A DNA stretch of 64,000 nucleotides from an uncultured Elusimicrobiales bacterium (GCA_910576915.1 CAJTJT010000004.1:47038-111037); one strand, 5' to 3'; shown: positions 9,375 to 17,327, counted from the stretch's first letter. The notes: a model not told the origin generated them from the letters alone. Numbers and translations are program-made.

Positions 9375-9395
9375 AAAATATCTTTCGGAGGACCC

Positions 9396-9869
9396 ATGAA
9401 AAAACTGTTTTTATGCTTGCTTGCCGCCGTTTTTTTTACCGCTTGTTCCACAGTGCAGGAAGCCCAAAACCTGGCCAACTGCAAATTTGCGCTTAAAAGC
9501 GTGGAGCTGACCAATTACAATTTAACTTCTTTTGATTTTGATGTCGTCGTCGCCATTACCAACCTAAACAAAAAACAGGCCGCCGCGCTTAAACGCTTTG
9601 ACGGCAAACTGACCGTAAACGACGATTACATGGCCGACATTACATTACGGGATATCCGCATCGAGCCCAACTCCGTCAAAAACGCCAAAGCCAAAGTAAA
9701 AGTGCCCATGGCCACGTTTAGCAACAAAGTGCTGGGGCTTATCAGCATGGGCAGCGGCACGCTGGACTATCATCTGACGGGCACCATGTATTTTGAAGGC
9801 CCGCTGGGGACGGAAATCCCCATGCCGGTGGACATCGGCCGCTACGGCAGCTATACGATTACGGACTAA
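9396..9869 (+). CDS. LEA type 2 / WHy-domain lipoprotein
   Basis: 157 residues with an 11-residue hydrophobic signal and lipobox FTAC, giving a lipidated Cys17. The rest reads as a beta-sandwich of the LEA14/WHy type: KFALKSVELTNYNL, then a FDFDVVVAITNLN strand (the conserved I/V-x-N-x-N) and later KVPMATFSNKVLGL. Such domains are found in stress-related lipoproteins on the periplasmic face of a membrane. The molecular role is unknown. CGGAGG lies five bases before the ATG. It is monocistronic and followed by the structured RNA region. Confidence 0.85.
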   Translation: MKKLFLCLLAAVFFTACSTVQEAQNLANCKFALKSVELTNYNLTSFDFDVVVAITNLNKKQAAALKRFDGKLTVNDDYMADITLRDIRIEPNSVKNAKAKVKVPMATFSNKVLGLISMGSGTLDYHLTGTMYFEGPLGTEIPMPVDIGRYGSYTITD

Positions 9870-9914
9870 AAGGATTTTTTAAGAAGGGCCCGGGAACACC
9901 CGGTAAAAATTTAT

Positions 9915-10121
9915 CTGTTTTTGGAACCGTATGCAGAATACGGAGAGCCGTTTGTACAAGCGGCATTCTTGCAGTCCAAAAACAGTCGTTTTAGGCACAA
10001 AGCAGACGGACTAATTACCCGGCTGTTTTGTGCCGAGTGTTTGCCGCCCGCAAGGGCGGCAAACCACGGCTGTTATGCTTTGGGTTACTGCAAGAAGCTC
10101 AAACGTAACAGCCGTTTTTTT
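9915..10121 (+). ncRNA. Candidate structured RNA, or pilin mRNA leader ending in a terminator
   Basis: About 207 bases hold consecutive strong pairings. P1 is CTGTTTTTGGA (9915-9925) with TCCAAAAACAG (9975-9985). It closes a junction with hairpins CCGTAT/ATACGG (9927-9943) and GCCGTTT.../...CGGC (9947-9964). P4 is GGCACAAAGCAG (9994-10005) with CTGTTTTGTGCC (10023-10034). P5 is GTTTGCCGCC/GGCGGCAAAC (10039-10064). P6 is ACGGCTGTTA/TAACAGCCGT (10066-10115) followed by seven T, like an intrinsic terminator. The pilin ribosome site follows 30 bases later. It matches no class I recognise (not 6S, SRP, tmRNA, RNase P or c-di-GMP-I). It is either an sRNA or a terminating riboswitch-like leader; the strand is set by the U run. 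Confidence 0.6.
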
Positions 10122-10161
10122 GCGGGCTGTTTTCTAAAAACGGACATTCAAGGAGAACGTC

Positions 10162-10647
10162 ATGCAAAAAAATAAGAGGGGATTTACCCTTATCGAATTA
10201 TTAGTCGTGGTGCTGATTATCGGCATTTTGTCAGCCGTCGCGCTGCCGCAATACACCAAGGCTGTGGCAAAAAGCCGGTTTACACAACTGCAAACGGCCG
10301 CCAAATCCCTTAAAGACGCGATGGAAGTATATTATATGGCCAACGGGGATTATCCCCAACACTGGAGAGAATTGGATATTGAATACCCCGGCTGTACGGA
10401 AAGCACCTCTGGCCGTTACATGCTGTGGTGCGATAAATTTGCCGTAGACATGTTTGAAAGCGCGGCAGCCAATCTGACACTAAGCGACACCCACGGCTTG
10501 GCAAATAACGGAAAGGATTTGGGAGGCGGCACGTTAAAAGGACAAGCGGTTTCTTATTACATCGTTTGGCTGGACCATTCGGAACACCCGGGCAAAACGG
10601 AATGCGGCAGTAAAATCACAGGTTTATGCAAAAGCATGGGGTTTTAA
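10162..10647 (+). CDS. Type IV pilin-like / pseudopilin protein
   Basis: 161 residues. The class III leader is short (MQKNKRG), then the mature N-terminus FTLIELLVVVLIIGIL with Glu at position +5, the hallmark of substrates of prepilin peptidase and the pilus/type II secretion machinery. The C-terminal domain has four or more Cys (CTES, WCDKF, ECGS, GLCKS), probably forming disulphides outside the cell. AGGAG lies six bases before the ATG. No assembly gene (PilB/C/D/Q) is in the window. It is one of three solitary pilin genes here that share the leader through ALPQY but differ in the C-terminal domain. Confidence 0.92.
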   Translation: MQKNKRGFTLIELLVVVLIIGILSAVALPQYTKAVAKSRFTQLQTAAKSLKDAMEVYYMANGDYPQHWRELDIEYPGCTESTSGRYMLWCDKFAVDMFESAAANLTLSDTHGLANNGKDLGGGTLKGQAVSYYIVWLDHSEHPGKTECGSKITGLCKSMGF

Positions 10648-10652
10648 AAAAT

Positions 10653-10688
10653 AACAACGGATAAGAAAAAAATCTTATCCGTTGTTTG
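10653..10688 (+). terminator. Intrinsic terminator after the pilin gene
   Basis: A 13-bp perfect stem ACAACGGATAAGA/TCTTATCCGTTGT with an A-rich loop. The T tract is short, so it may also act as a processing or stabilising hairpin. Confidence 0.7.
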
Positions 10689-10708
10689 TATGAAGAGAGT
10701 GGTTTGGT

Positions 10709-12652
10709 TTACATCAAAATCATTCTCAGTATGCCCGCCGACAGGAACGCCAAAGACAGCGTCAGCGCAACCACTTTAAACGTATCTTTCCAGCCGCTTT
10801 CGCGCAGCATCACAAAAAACGTCGCCACGCAAGGCAAGTACATCGCCATAAACACGCACGCGACAACGAGCGATTGCGGCGGCAGGTTAAACGGCTCCAG
10901 GAGCGCGATGGATACGTCTTTGCGCAGGAACCCCAAAATTAAAAGCGGCGTGGTTTCGCCTGGCAGGCCCAAGAGCTTTTCCACGGGCAGACGCGAAATT
11001 CTTGTAATAAAATTCGTCACGCCGGAAAGCTGCATCAAGTCCACAAACAAAATACCCGCCAAAATCAGCGGCAGCGCGTCGCACAGGTATTCTTTCATGC
11101 GAATCCACAACTTGCGCGCAAGCGGTTTTAATTGCGGAATCTGCCAGGAGGGGATTTCCATAAACAGCTCGGGCGTATCGCCTTTCATCATTTTATTAAG
11201 CACGGTGCCCGCCAAAATCCCGTTAATAAATAACGCGCCGAATACAATCAGCATGTATTTAAGGCCGTGGGGGGACAAAATGGAAATAATCATGGCCGTT
11301 TGCGAAATACACGGCGCCAGCACCAAAATCAGCGCAAGCGCGATAATCCGCTCCCGGCGCGTTTCCAGCACGCGGATACCCATTACCGCCGGAACTTTAC
11401 AGCCAAACCCCAGCATAATGGGTAGTGACCCATACCCGTGCAAGCCGATTTTGTGCAAAATGCCGTCCAGGAGCACGGCCAGGCGGGGAAGGTACCCCAA
11501 ATCGCCCAAAAACCCCAAAAGCGCATAAAACGCCAGCACATAGGACATTACGTCGACAAGTGCCAGCTTTAGACCGTCCGTTAAGAGGCCGAAATAGTGC
11601 TCTCCGCCGTCGCCCAAAAGCAGCATGCCGAGCATATTGTCTTTCCACGGGCCGAACAGATTTTCCAAAAACGGCACGTAATAATTTTCGTAGAGCGGGT
11701 CCACAAAATCAATAATGCTTTCGCCCACGAAACGCACCAAAAAGAACGAGGCGATAAGCACCAAAAACGCAATCGGCAAGCCGGTGGCGGGGGTAGTCGC
11801 CCATCCCTGCAAATGTTCCCAAAACGACGGGTGTTTATGCTTTACCGTCTGCACTTTTTGGATAATGTTCCCGATGATATGCCATTTTTCTTCGGCCGAT
11901 TCCGGCACCACTAACGGGGAACGCGTTTCTTCCCGTTCCGCTACTTTGGGCGCCACTTCCGCCAGTTCTTTGAGGCCCTCACCCGTGGAAGCCACCGTCG
12001 GGATAACGGGAATGCCCAACATTTTGGAAAGCGCTTTTACGTCAATTTGAATCCCTTTGCGCTGGGCTTCGTCAAATTTGTTCAAGAGTAAAATGACGGG
12101 TTTTCTGAGCGACAAAATTTCCAGCACGAAATACAGGTTGCGCTCCAGGTGAGACGCGTCGGACACGCAGACGATAAAATCGTACTCCAGTTCTTTAAAC
12201 AGGTTGCGTTTTTTGCCTTCGATGAGCCATTCTTCTTCCAGGCGGTACAGGCCGGGAATGTCGATAATATCGTACGATTCTCCGTCAAACTGCGTCTGCC
12301 CGTAGTTAAGACCCACGGTGGTGCCGGGGAAGTTGGACGAGATAATGCCAATCCCCGTCAGGCGCGAAAAAATCAAACTCTTGCCCACATTGGGGTTTCC
12401 GGCCAGGAGAAATGTGTTTTTTTTGGAAGTGACGAGAATCTTTTTGGCGGTTTCGCGCCCAATGGCCACTTCCGTCCCGGAAACGCTGATTACGACAGGG
12501 CTGGAGCCTTTCTGACGCGTAACAAACTGCCCGCGGACTATTCCCATAGCCGCCAATTTTTCGGCCATTTTGGGAGTAGTTTGTATTTCGCGGATTTGGG
12601 CGGTGTTGCCCGGTTTTAATTGGTGTAAAGTGCGGAAATTTTCTGTTTGCAT
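10709..12652 (-). CDS. feoB: FeoA-FeoB fusion ferrous iron transporter
   Basis: 647 residues from the ATG at 12652. Residues 1-75 look like a FeoA (SH3-like) domain. The FeoB G domain follows with G1 GNPNVGKS (85-92), G3 DIPG (131-134) and G4 NKFD (191-194). The membrane part has the Gate motif GFGCKVPA and about eight helices. It imports Fe2+ across the inner membrane. It is shorter than E. coli FeoB (about 770). A longer frame extends to 12706, but the likely promoter (12678-12706) lies inside that extension, so I chose 12652. The residues before it (SSTYNSGKIK) are not FeoA-like. It is divergent from the ferredoxin gene. Confidence 0.9.
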   Translation of the reverse strand: MQTENFRTLHQLKPGNTAQIREIQTTPKMAEKLAAMGIVRGQFVTRQKGSSPVVISVSGTEVAIGRETAKKILVTSKKNTFLLAGNPNVGKSLIFSRLTGIGIISSNFPGTTVGLNYGQTQFDGESYDIIDIPGLYRLEEEWLIEGKKRNLFKELEYDFIVCVSDASHLERNLYFVLEILSLRKPVILLLNKFDEAQRKGIQIDVKALSKMLGIPVIPTVASTGEGLKELAEVAPKVAEREETRSPLVVPESAEEKWHIIGNIIQKVQTVKHKHPSFWEHLQGWATTPATGLPIAFLVLIASFFLVRFVGESIIDFVDPLYENYYVPFLENLFGPWKDNMLGMLLLGDGGEHYFGLLTDGLKLALVDVMSYVLAFYALLGFLGDLGYLPRLAVLLDGILHKIGLHGYGSLPIMLGFGCKVPAVMGIRVLETRRERIIALALILVLAPCISQTAMIISILSPHGLKYMLIVFGALFINGILAGTVLNKMMKGDTPELFMEIPSWQIPQLKPLARKLWIRMKEYLCDALPLILAGILFVDLMQLSGVTNFITRISRLPVEKLLGLPGETTPLLILGFLRKDVSIALLEPFNLPPQSLVVACVFMAMYLPCVATFFVMLRESGWKDTFKVVALTLSLAFLSAGILRMILM

Positions 12653-12677
12653 AAAAGTTAGTTTATCCTTACTTTTA

Positions 12678-12706
12678 ATTTTACCACTATTGTACGTGCT
12701 TGACAA
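12678..12706 (-). promoter_or_regulatory. Sigma-70-type promoter of feoB
   Basis: On the minus strand TTGTCA (12701-12706) and TAAAAT (12678-12683) are separated by exactly 17 bases, about 26 bases before the chosen ATG. Confidence 0.65.
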
Positions 12707-12795
12707 GGGGGGAAATCTCCGACGAAGAAACCTAAAACGCGTTCAATTTTTGTATAATTTAAATATAATTTTTACCGAATAATAGGAGAATAATT

Positions 12796-12966
12796 ATGGC
12801 TTACAAAGTGAACCCGGATGTTTGCATTAACTGCGGCGCTTGCGAATCCGCCTGCCCCGTGGCCGCCATCAGCGAAGTGGACGGCAAAAGAAACATTGAC
12901 GCGACCAAATGCATTGAATGCGGCGCCTGCGCCGGCACCTGCCCGGTGAGCGCGATTTCTCTGTAA
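12796..12966 (+). CDS. 2[4Fe-4S] ferredoxin
   Basis: A 56-residue protein with two classic cluster motifs, CINCGACESACP and CIECGACAGTCP (CxxCxxCxxxCP), each supplying three ligands to one cluster and one to the other, as in clostridial ferredoxins. It is a low-potential electron carrier for fermentative redox enzymes such as pyruvate:ferredoxin oxidoreductase or hydrogenase. AGGAGAAT lies just before the ATG, and TATAAT boxes at 12753-12758 and 12764-12769 are candidate -10 elements. Its last 28 bases are repeated exactly 173 bases downstream. Confidence 0.95.
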   Translation: MAYKVNPDVCINCGACESACPVAAISEVDGKRNIDATKCIECGACAGTCPVSAISL

Positions 12967-12986
12967 GAAATTTGCGACAACGCTTT

Positions 12987-13018
12987 AAAGCCACTCTGCG
13001 AAGGGTGGCTTTTATTTT
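12987..13018 (+). terminator. Intrinsic terminator of the ferredoxin gene
   Basis: AAGCCAC (12988-12994) pairs with GTGGCTT, followed by TTATTTTCTT, about 20 bases after the stop. Confidence 0.8.
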
Positions 13019-13111
13019 CTTAACGGACAGCCTGCAAGCTAAAGTTTTACCTGCCAGAGCAAATTTCTGTAAGAGAAGAGCGCAGGGCAGTTATGCAAGT
13101 TTTAAGCAAAG

Positions 13112-13187
13112 CTGCCCGGTGAGCGCGATTTCTCTGTAATTGGGATTTTGCGACGATTTGAAACCACCCCGCAAGGGGTGGTTTTTT
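13112..13187 (+). repeat. Duplicated 3' end of the ferredoxin gene with a second terminator
   Basis: Bases 13112-13139 are identical to 12939-12966, the last 28 bases of the ferredoxin gene including the stop. The likeness continues with TTTGCGAC and a second, stronger terminator AAACCACCCC-GCAA-GGGGTGGTTT plus T run (13161-13187). The upstream part of the duplicated gene is missing, so this is a relic of a tandem duplication or recombination, not a gene. Confidence 0.85.
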
Positions 13188-13220
13188 ATTGCCTTTATGC
13201 CACATGATATTCCGCCCTTA

Positions 13221-13414
13221 GTCCTGTTTATAAAAAGCGTCCGGAGTTGCCGTTGTTGTTTGCAGGCCTTTATCCTGTTTATAAAACGCCTCAAGGCGGA
13301 GAAACGTTTTTATTTGTTTGAGCGAAGCGAGTTGTAAAAACGTCCGCCGGGAGTGCGTTTTATAGGATCCGGCCTGCGAGTTTTTTGCTTACTTTTTGTC
13401 GACACAAAAAGTAA
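13221..13414. repeat. Long palindromic intergenic repeat, copy A
   Basis: Nested pairings TATAAAACGC (13280-13289) with GCGTTTTATA (13355-13364) and ACGTTTTTA (13304-13312) with TAAAAACGT (13335-13343) enclose the loop TTTGAGCGAAGCGAGTTG. A second hairpin TTACTTTTTGT-CGAC-ACAAAAAGTAA lies at 13389-13414. The same layout with different stem bases is at 47314-47450, and an inverted partial copy is at 59328-59440. Nothing coding is visible between 12967 and 13763. Confidence 0.75.
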
Positions 13415-13495
13415 AGAATGTCTTTGATTCTTTTTATGCTGTCATAAAAAAGAATAAGAAAGTTTTTTGGGTTTCTTTTTTACAAAAAAGAACAA

Positions 13496-13529
13496 AGAAA
13501 AAGCCCTGGGGGATGTGCCCAGGGCTTTG
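13496..13529. terminator. Terminator-like hairpin
   Basis: AAAGCCCTGGG pairs with CCCAGGGCTTT across GGATGTG; an A run before it favours action on the minus strand. No adjacent gene clearly uses it. Confidence 0.45.
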
Positions 13530-13580
13530 TTCAGAACCGTTCGGGGGGTAAATCGAAAGGTTCTGGGGGATAAATTGGTT

Positions 13581-13596
13581 TACCAAACGTTTGGTA
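13581..13596. promoter_or_regulatory. Perfect 16-bp palindrome, possible operator
   Basis: TACCAAACGTTTGGTA is a perfect palindrome with central CG, the pattern bound by LacI/GalR-type regulators. It lies about 170 bases before the ankyrin gene. No regulator gene is in the window. A TATAAT box follows at 13678-13683. Confidence 0.45.
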
Positions 13597-13763
13597 TACT
13601 TCTATCATACATCGTAAAACAAAAAAATGCAAGTTTTTTTCAACATTTCTTTATTTTTGGGGTTGTTATACCTACATTATAATGTTTTTTAGGAAAAAAT
13701 CCATAAAATTTTTATAAAAAATTTTCTCCGTTTTGCTATTATATAATCATTGGAGGAAAATCT

Positions 13764-15713
13764 ATGAAAAAATTAAGCGTCGTTTTTGTTTTAACGATGG
13801 CCGTTCTTCCGCTTTGCGCGCAACAAGCCAAAACCGGGGACGACTATTATACAGGGTATGAAGGATTAGTTTTGGGCGAAAGCGCGCCGCGCTCCGCCAC
13901 GGACGCCATTGCACAGCAAGCCGTCCAAACCCCGGGTGACATTTACCGCGGCACCGTGTTCGGCGCCGAACAGAAAAAATATCACAGCGATACGCTGGGC
14001 AACCGCCCCCGCGCCACCACCAAATACGTGTACGATACCTCTTTGGTACGCGCCGTTAAAATCAGCGATGCGGACCGCGTCCGCACCCTGATGTACGCCA
14101 ATGTGAACGTAAACGAAAAGAACTACGCCGGCATCACGCCGCTGACCATCGCCGCCGAAAAAGGCAATATGGACATTATCAAAATGTTGGTGGAAGACGG
14201 CAAAGCCAACGTGAACGATAAATCCAGCTACGGCATCACGCCGCTGATTTCCGCCGCGGCCGCCGGCAACGATGAAGTGGTTTCTTATTTAATTTCCCAC
14301 GGGGCCGACGTTACCGCCAAAGACGATTTGGGAAAAACCGCCCTTCTGCACGCCGTAAAGGCCGACAACCCCAAACTCATCGCCAGCTTGATTACGCTTG
14401 ATAACAAAGCAGTCAATCTGCCCGACAACTCCGGCAACACCGCGCTCATTTACGCGGCCCAAAACGGGTTTGACAATAACGTTAAACAACTGCTTGCAGC
14501 TGGAGCCAACGCTTCCTACCGCAACCCGGCGACGGGATTGTCCCCGATGGCCGCCGCCGCTGCCGAAGGGCACGACGACACCATCCGCCTGCTTGCCAAA
14601 ACAGGCAAAGCGGACGTGAATATTTCGGACCTGTCGGGCCGGACACCTATTTTCTATGCCGTTGAACAAAACCGCCCCGACGCGCTGCGCACGCTGATTA
14701 ATCTGGGTGCGGACGTCAACGCCCAGGATAACACCGGCGTAACGCCGCTTATGCGCGCCACCGCCAAGGACCGCCCGGAATGCGTACAGATTTTGCTTAG
14801 AAACAAAAAAACCGACCCCAACATCAAAGACCGCCAGGGCCGCACGGCCATGACGTACAGCGCCTATGCGCCCGGCACGGAAGCAGCCAAAGCGCTGCTC
14901 GCGGCGGGGGCGGACCCGAACGTGCTGGATAACGCAAAAAACACGCCTTTGATGAACGCCATTAAAGCCAAAAACGACCGCACGGCTTTATTTCTTATCC
15001 AACAAGGGGCCGATTTAACCGCCGCCAACGCGGCCGGGCAAAACGCCTTCACGCTGACGGAAGAATATCTGCCGCAGTCGGCCACCGCGCGTGTGCTGGC
15101 CGTCAAAAAAGCCGCCGTACACCAGCAGGCGCTTCAGGTACAGGCGCAGAAACTGGCGGACGTACGCGCCCTGGAACAGGAACTCGCCGCGCAAGACGCG
15201 ATAGTGGCCCAACTCCAAGCTGAAAAAGAAGCCGAGGAAAAAGCCAAAGCGGAAGCGGAAGCCGCCGCCCTGCGCGCCCAGCTTGAACAGGAATACCAAG
15301 CCAAAGCCGCCCAGTTGGAAGAAGACCCCGAACTGGTACGCTTACAACAGCAGCTGGAAGCCGCCAAAGCCCAAAAAGCGGCCGCGTTGCAGGAAGAACT
15401 GGACCGCGAATTTGCGTTAAGAACGGGTAAAGCCGTTCCCACGCCCACCGTACTGGAAGAAGAAGCCGCCGAAGCCAAACAGGCCGTTTCCGCCGCTAAA
15501 ACGCAGGTAAGACAGAACGCGGCCAAAGCCAGAACTACCGCAGCCAAACGCCGCAGCACGGCCAAAGCCAAAGCCGCCAACGCCAAGGCGTCTGCGCAAA
15601 ATAAAGCCGCCGCGGTAAAAACTTCGGCCAAGAAAACGGCTGCCGCCGCCAAACAAACGGCCCAAGCCGCCGTGGTTCAGCCGCAAGAAATCAACATGGC
15701 AGACATTTTATAG
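13764..15713 (+). CDS. Exported ankyrin-repeat protein with coiled-coil and Lys/Ala-rich tail
   Basis: 649 residues. The signal peptide (MKKLSVVFVLTMAVLPLCA) implies export to the periplasm or beyond. About ten ankyrin repeats span roughly residues 90-430 (ITPLTIAAEKGNMDIIKMLV and similar G-TPL-x-AA-x-G units). A Glu/Gln/Ala-rich coiled coil runs from about 440 to 560. The last 80 residues are a basic Ala/Lys tail (KAKAANAKASAQNKAA) resembling histone-H1 or PHA-granule-like tails. Ankyrins bind proteins; an envelope scaffold role is inferred. GGAGG lies nine bases before the ATG. It is monocistronic with its own terminator. Confidence 0.85.
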   Translation: MKKLSVVFVLTMAVLPLCAQQAKTGDDYYTGYEGLVLGESAPRSATDAIAQQAVQTPGDIYRGTVFGAEQKKYHSDTLGNRPRATTKYVYDTSLVRAVKISDADRVRTLMYANVNVNEKNYAGITPLTIAAEKGNMDIIKMLVEDGKANVNDKSSYGITPLISAAAAGNDEVVSYLISHGADVTAKDDLGKTALLHAVKADNPKLIASLITLDNKAVNLPDNSGNTALIYAAQNGFDNNVKQLLAAGANASYRNPATGLSPMAAAAAEGHDDTIRLLAKTGKADVNISDLSGRTPIFYAVEQNRPDALRTLINLGADVNAQDNTGVTPLMRATAKDRPECVQILLRNKKTDPNIKDRQGRTAMTYSAYAPGTEAAKALLAAGADPNVLDNAKNTPLMNAIKAKNDRTALFLIQQGADLTAANAAGQNAFTLTEEYLPQSATARVLAVKKAAVHQQALQVQAQKLADVRALEQELAAQDAIVAQLQAEKEAEEKAKAEAEAAALRAQLEQEYQAKAAQLEEDPELVRLQQQLEAAKAQKAAALQEELDREFALRTGKAVPTPTVLEEEAAEAKQAVSAAKTQVRQNAAKARTTAAKRRSTAKAKAANAKASAQNKAAAVKTSAKKTAAAAKQTAQAAVVQPQEINMADIL

Positions 15714-15731
15714 TAAGCCGATTAACCAATA

Positions 15732-15766
15732 AAAACTCCCCGGGTGCAAACCCGGGGAGTTTTTTA
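15732..15766 (+). terminator. Intrinsic terminator of the ankyrin gene
   Basis: AAAACTCCCCGGGT-GCAA-ACCCGGGGAGTTTTTT. Confidence 0.92.
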
Positions 15767-15825
15767 TTGGACTAAGAACCCTTGATTCCGTGCGGGCAAG
15801 ACGATGGCCCCGCGACGTTGTGAAA

Positions 15826-15856
15826 TAAAAACGCCCCGGATGAATACCCGGGGCGG
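15826..15856 (-). terminator. Intrinsic terminator of the kinase operon
   Basis: CGCCCCGG/CCGGGGCG stem; on the minus strand it is followed by TTTTTATTT, 17 bases after the FGGY kinase stop. Confidence 0.88.
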
Positions 15857-15872
15857 AGTAAAAGTTGCTTCG

Positions 15873-17327
15873 TTACAACGCGGGTTTGGCTTTGCTCCAT
15901 TCCACAAACTTGCGCCAGTTTTGGTATTCTTTATCTGCTTCCACGCCAAAAATACCGGGCTGAACCGTCCGTTTGACGAGAGGCAAATTCCACGCGTCTT
16001 TTGCCGCGCCCAACCGCCGCGCGGCCAAGCGCGCCGCGCCCAACAGCGTGCCTTCGGTTTCTTCCAGCACGGTTAGTTCCCGCTGTAAAATATCCGCCTG
16101 AAACTGCACCAGCGATTCCAAGCGCGAAAGCCCACCCGAAACACTCGTCTGCACCGGGTCCAAGCCGGACTTGCGCAAATAATACGCCACATCCGCCACC
16201 GAAAATGCCACGCCGCGCACAGCTCCGGCCGCCACATCGGCTTTTTTGGTGAGGGGGGAGAGCCCGGCAATCGCGGGCGAAACGGAAAAGTCCCAATACG
16301 GCGCCCCCAAACCGCCCAAAGCAGGCAATAGCCACACGGGCTTTTGGGCCGTTTTGATTAACGCGTCGGCGGACGCCATATCAATCGCCACGCCGCATTC
16401 GTTTAACCACATAAATACGCTGCCCGCCGCGTTTACGGGCCCTTCCAGCAAGATATCGCTTTCGGAGGAATCTTCCGACACTGCCAGCGAAGTCAACATC
16501 CCGGGCAGGCGTTTTGCCTCGCGCCCGGCGTTATAAAGTAAAAACGCACCCGTGCCGTAATTAATACTGCACTTGCCCGGCATAAGGTCTGCCGCGTAAG
16601 CGGCGGCCTGCTGGTCGCCCGCGCAGGATAAAATAGGAATGTTTACGCCGTTATACTGATAAAATCCGTAATCCGCGCCGGAAGGAAGCACCGCGGGTAA
16701 AACAGACGCCGGCACGCCAAACGCTTCGCATAAAGGGCGGCTCCACGCGCGCGTATTGATATCAAACAAAAGCGTACGCTGGGCAAGCGTTGGGTCCGTG
16801 GCGAACACGGCTCCGTTCGTCAGACGCCAAATAAAATACGTCGCGGCTGGCCCCATCGCCAGCGTACCCGCCGCCAGCGCCTCTTGGGCGGACGGACAGT
16901 TTTTCAAACACCAGGCGATTTTAGGAGCGGAAAAATAGGGGGTTTTATATAACCCAGTCAGCGCGTGGATTTCGTCCTGCGCCAGGGTACAAAGCTGCGC
17001 TTCTTCGGCGGCGCGGCCGTCTTCCCACGTTAAAACGGGGGCAACGGACAACCCGGAAGATTTATCCCATAGCACCACGGTGGAACGCTGGGACGCCACG
17101 GCAATGGCCGCCGCGTTTTGCGGGCCGGCCTCATTTAAAACGCCGTGCAGGGCCTCTAATTGAGCGGAAAACAGCGTTTGTGCGTCATACTCGGACAAGC
17201 CCAGCGCGCGGCGCACGGGCGCCAGCGGGACCGTTTTTTGGCACAGAATACGTCCGTCCGGGGACACGGCCGCCGCACGGCAGCTGGAAGTACCCAAATC
17301 AAGCGCGGCGATAAAGCGTTCCGTCAT
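15873..17327 (-). CDS. FGGY-family carbohydrate kinase (glycerol-kinase-like)
   Basis: 484 residues, ATP-dependent sugar/polyol kinase fold. The N-terminal phosphate-1 motif is ALDLGTSS (about 8-15). SQRSTVVLWDK followed by a TWEDGRA segment matches the glycerol kinase SxRxTxxxWD...DxR region. GDQQAA near 230 contains the catalytic-type Asp, and LGGLGAPYW resembles GlpK strongly. The ATPase-half motif SGGLSRLES is present. Glycerol is the likely substrate but other polyols are possible. Its start overlaps the stop of the sulfatase gene (ATGA), so it may supply glycerol phosphate in the same pathway. It is the last gene of a three-gene minus-strand operon. Confidence 0.8.
   Translation of the reverse strand: MTERFIAALDLGTSSCRAAAVSPDGRILCQKTVPLAPVRRALGLSEYDAQTLFSAQLEALHGVLNEAGPQNAAAIAVASQRSTVVLWDKSSGLSVAPVLTWEDGRAAEEAQLCTLAQDEIHALTGLYKTPYFSAPKIAWCLKNCPSAQEALAAGTLAMGPAATYFIWRLTNGAVFATDPTLAQRTLLFDINTRAWSRPLCEAFGVPASVLPAVLPSGADYGFYQYNGVNIPILSCAGDQQAAAYAADLMPGKCSINYGTGAFLLYNAGREAKRLPGMLTSLAVSEDSSESDILLEGPVNAAGSVFMWLNECGVAIDMASADALIKTAQKPVWLLPALGGLGAPYWDFSVSPAIAGLSPLTKKADVAAGAVRGVAFSVADVAYYLRKSGLDPVQTSVSGGLSRLESLVQFQADILQRELTVLEETEGTLLGAARLAARRLGAAKDAWNLPLVKRTVQPGIFGVEADKEYQNWRKFVEWSKAKPAL

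Noticed and set aside
9880..10160. c-di-GMP riboswitch before the pilin gene
   Set aside because: Position is suggestive, but the GEMM-I core and its tetraloop-receptor helices are not recognisable in the sequence.
9921..10175. 84-codon frame through the structured RNA region
   Set aside because: Composition is not protein-like, it has no ribosome site, it overlaps the pilin start, and its bases are fully explained by helices P1-P6.
12653..12706. 18-residue extension of FeoB
   Set aside because: A good promoter (TTGTCA-17-TAAAAT) lies inside it and it does not resemble FeoA.
12987..13187. Second ferredoxin gene downstream of the first
   Set aside because: Only the last 28 bases plus terminator are duplicated; the upstream part has no CxxCxxC motif.
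13091..13337. Short frames in both strands of the 13.1-13.3 kb repeat
   Set aside because: They lie in the palindromic repeat and ferredoxin-tail copy; no ribosome sites or family likeness.
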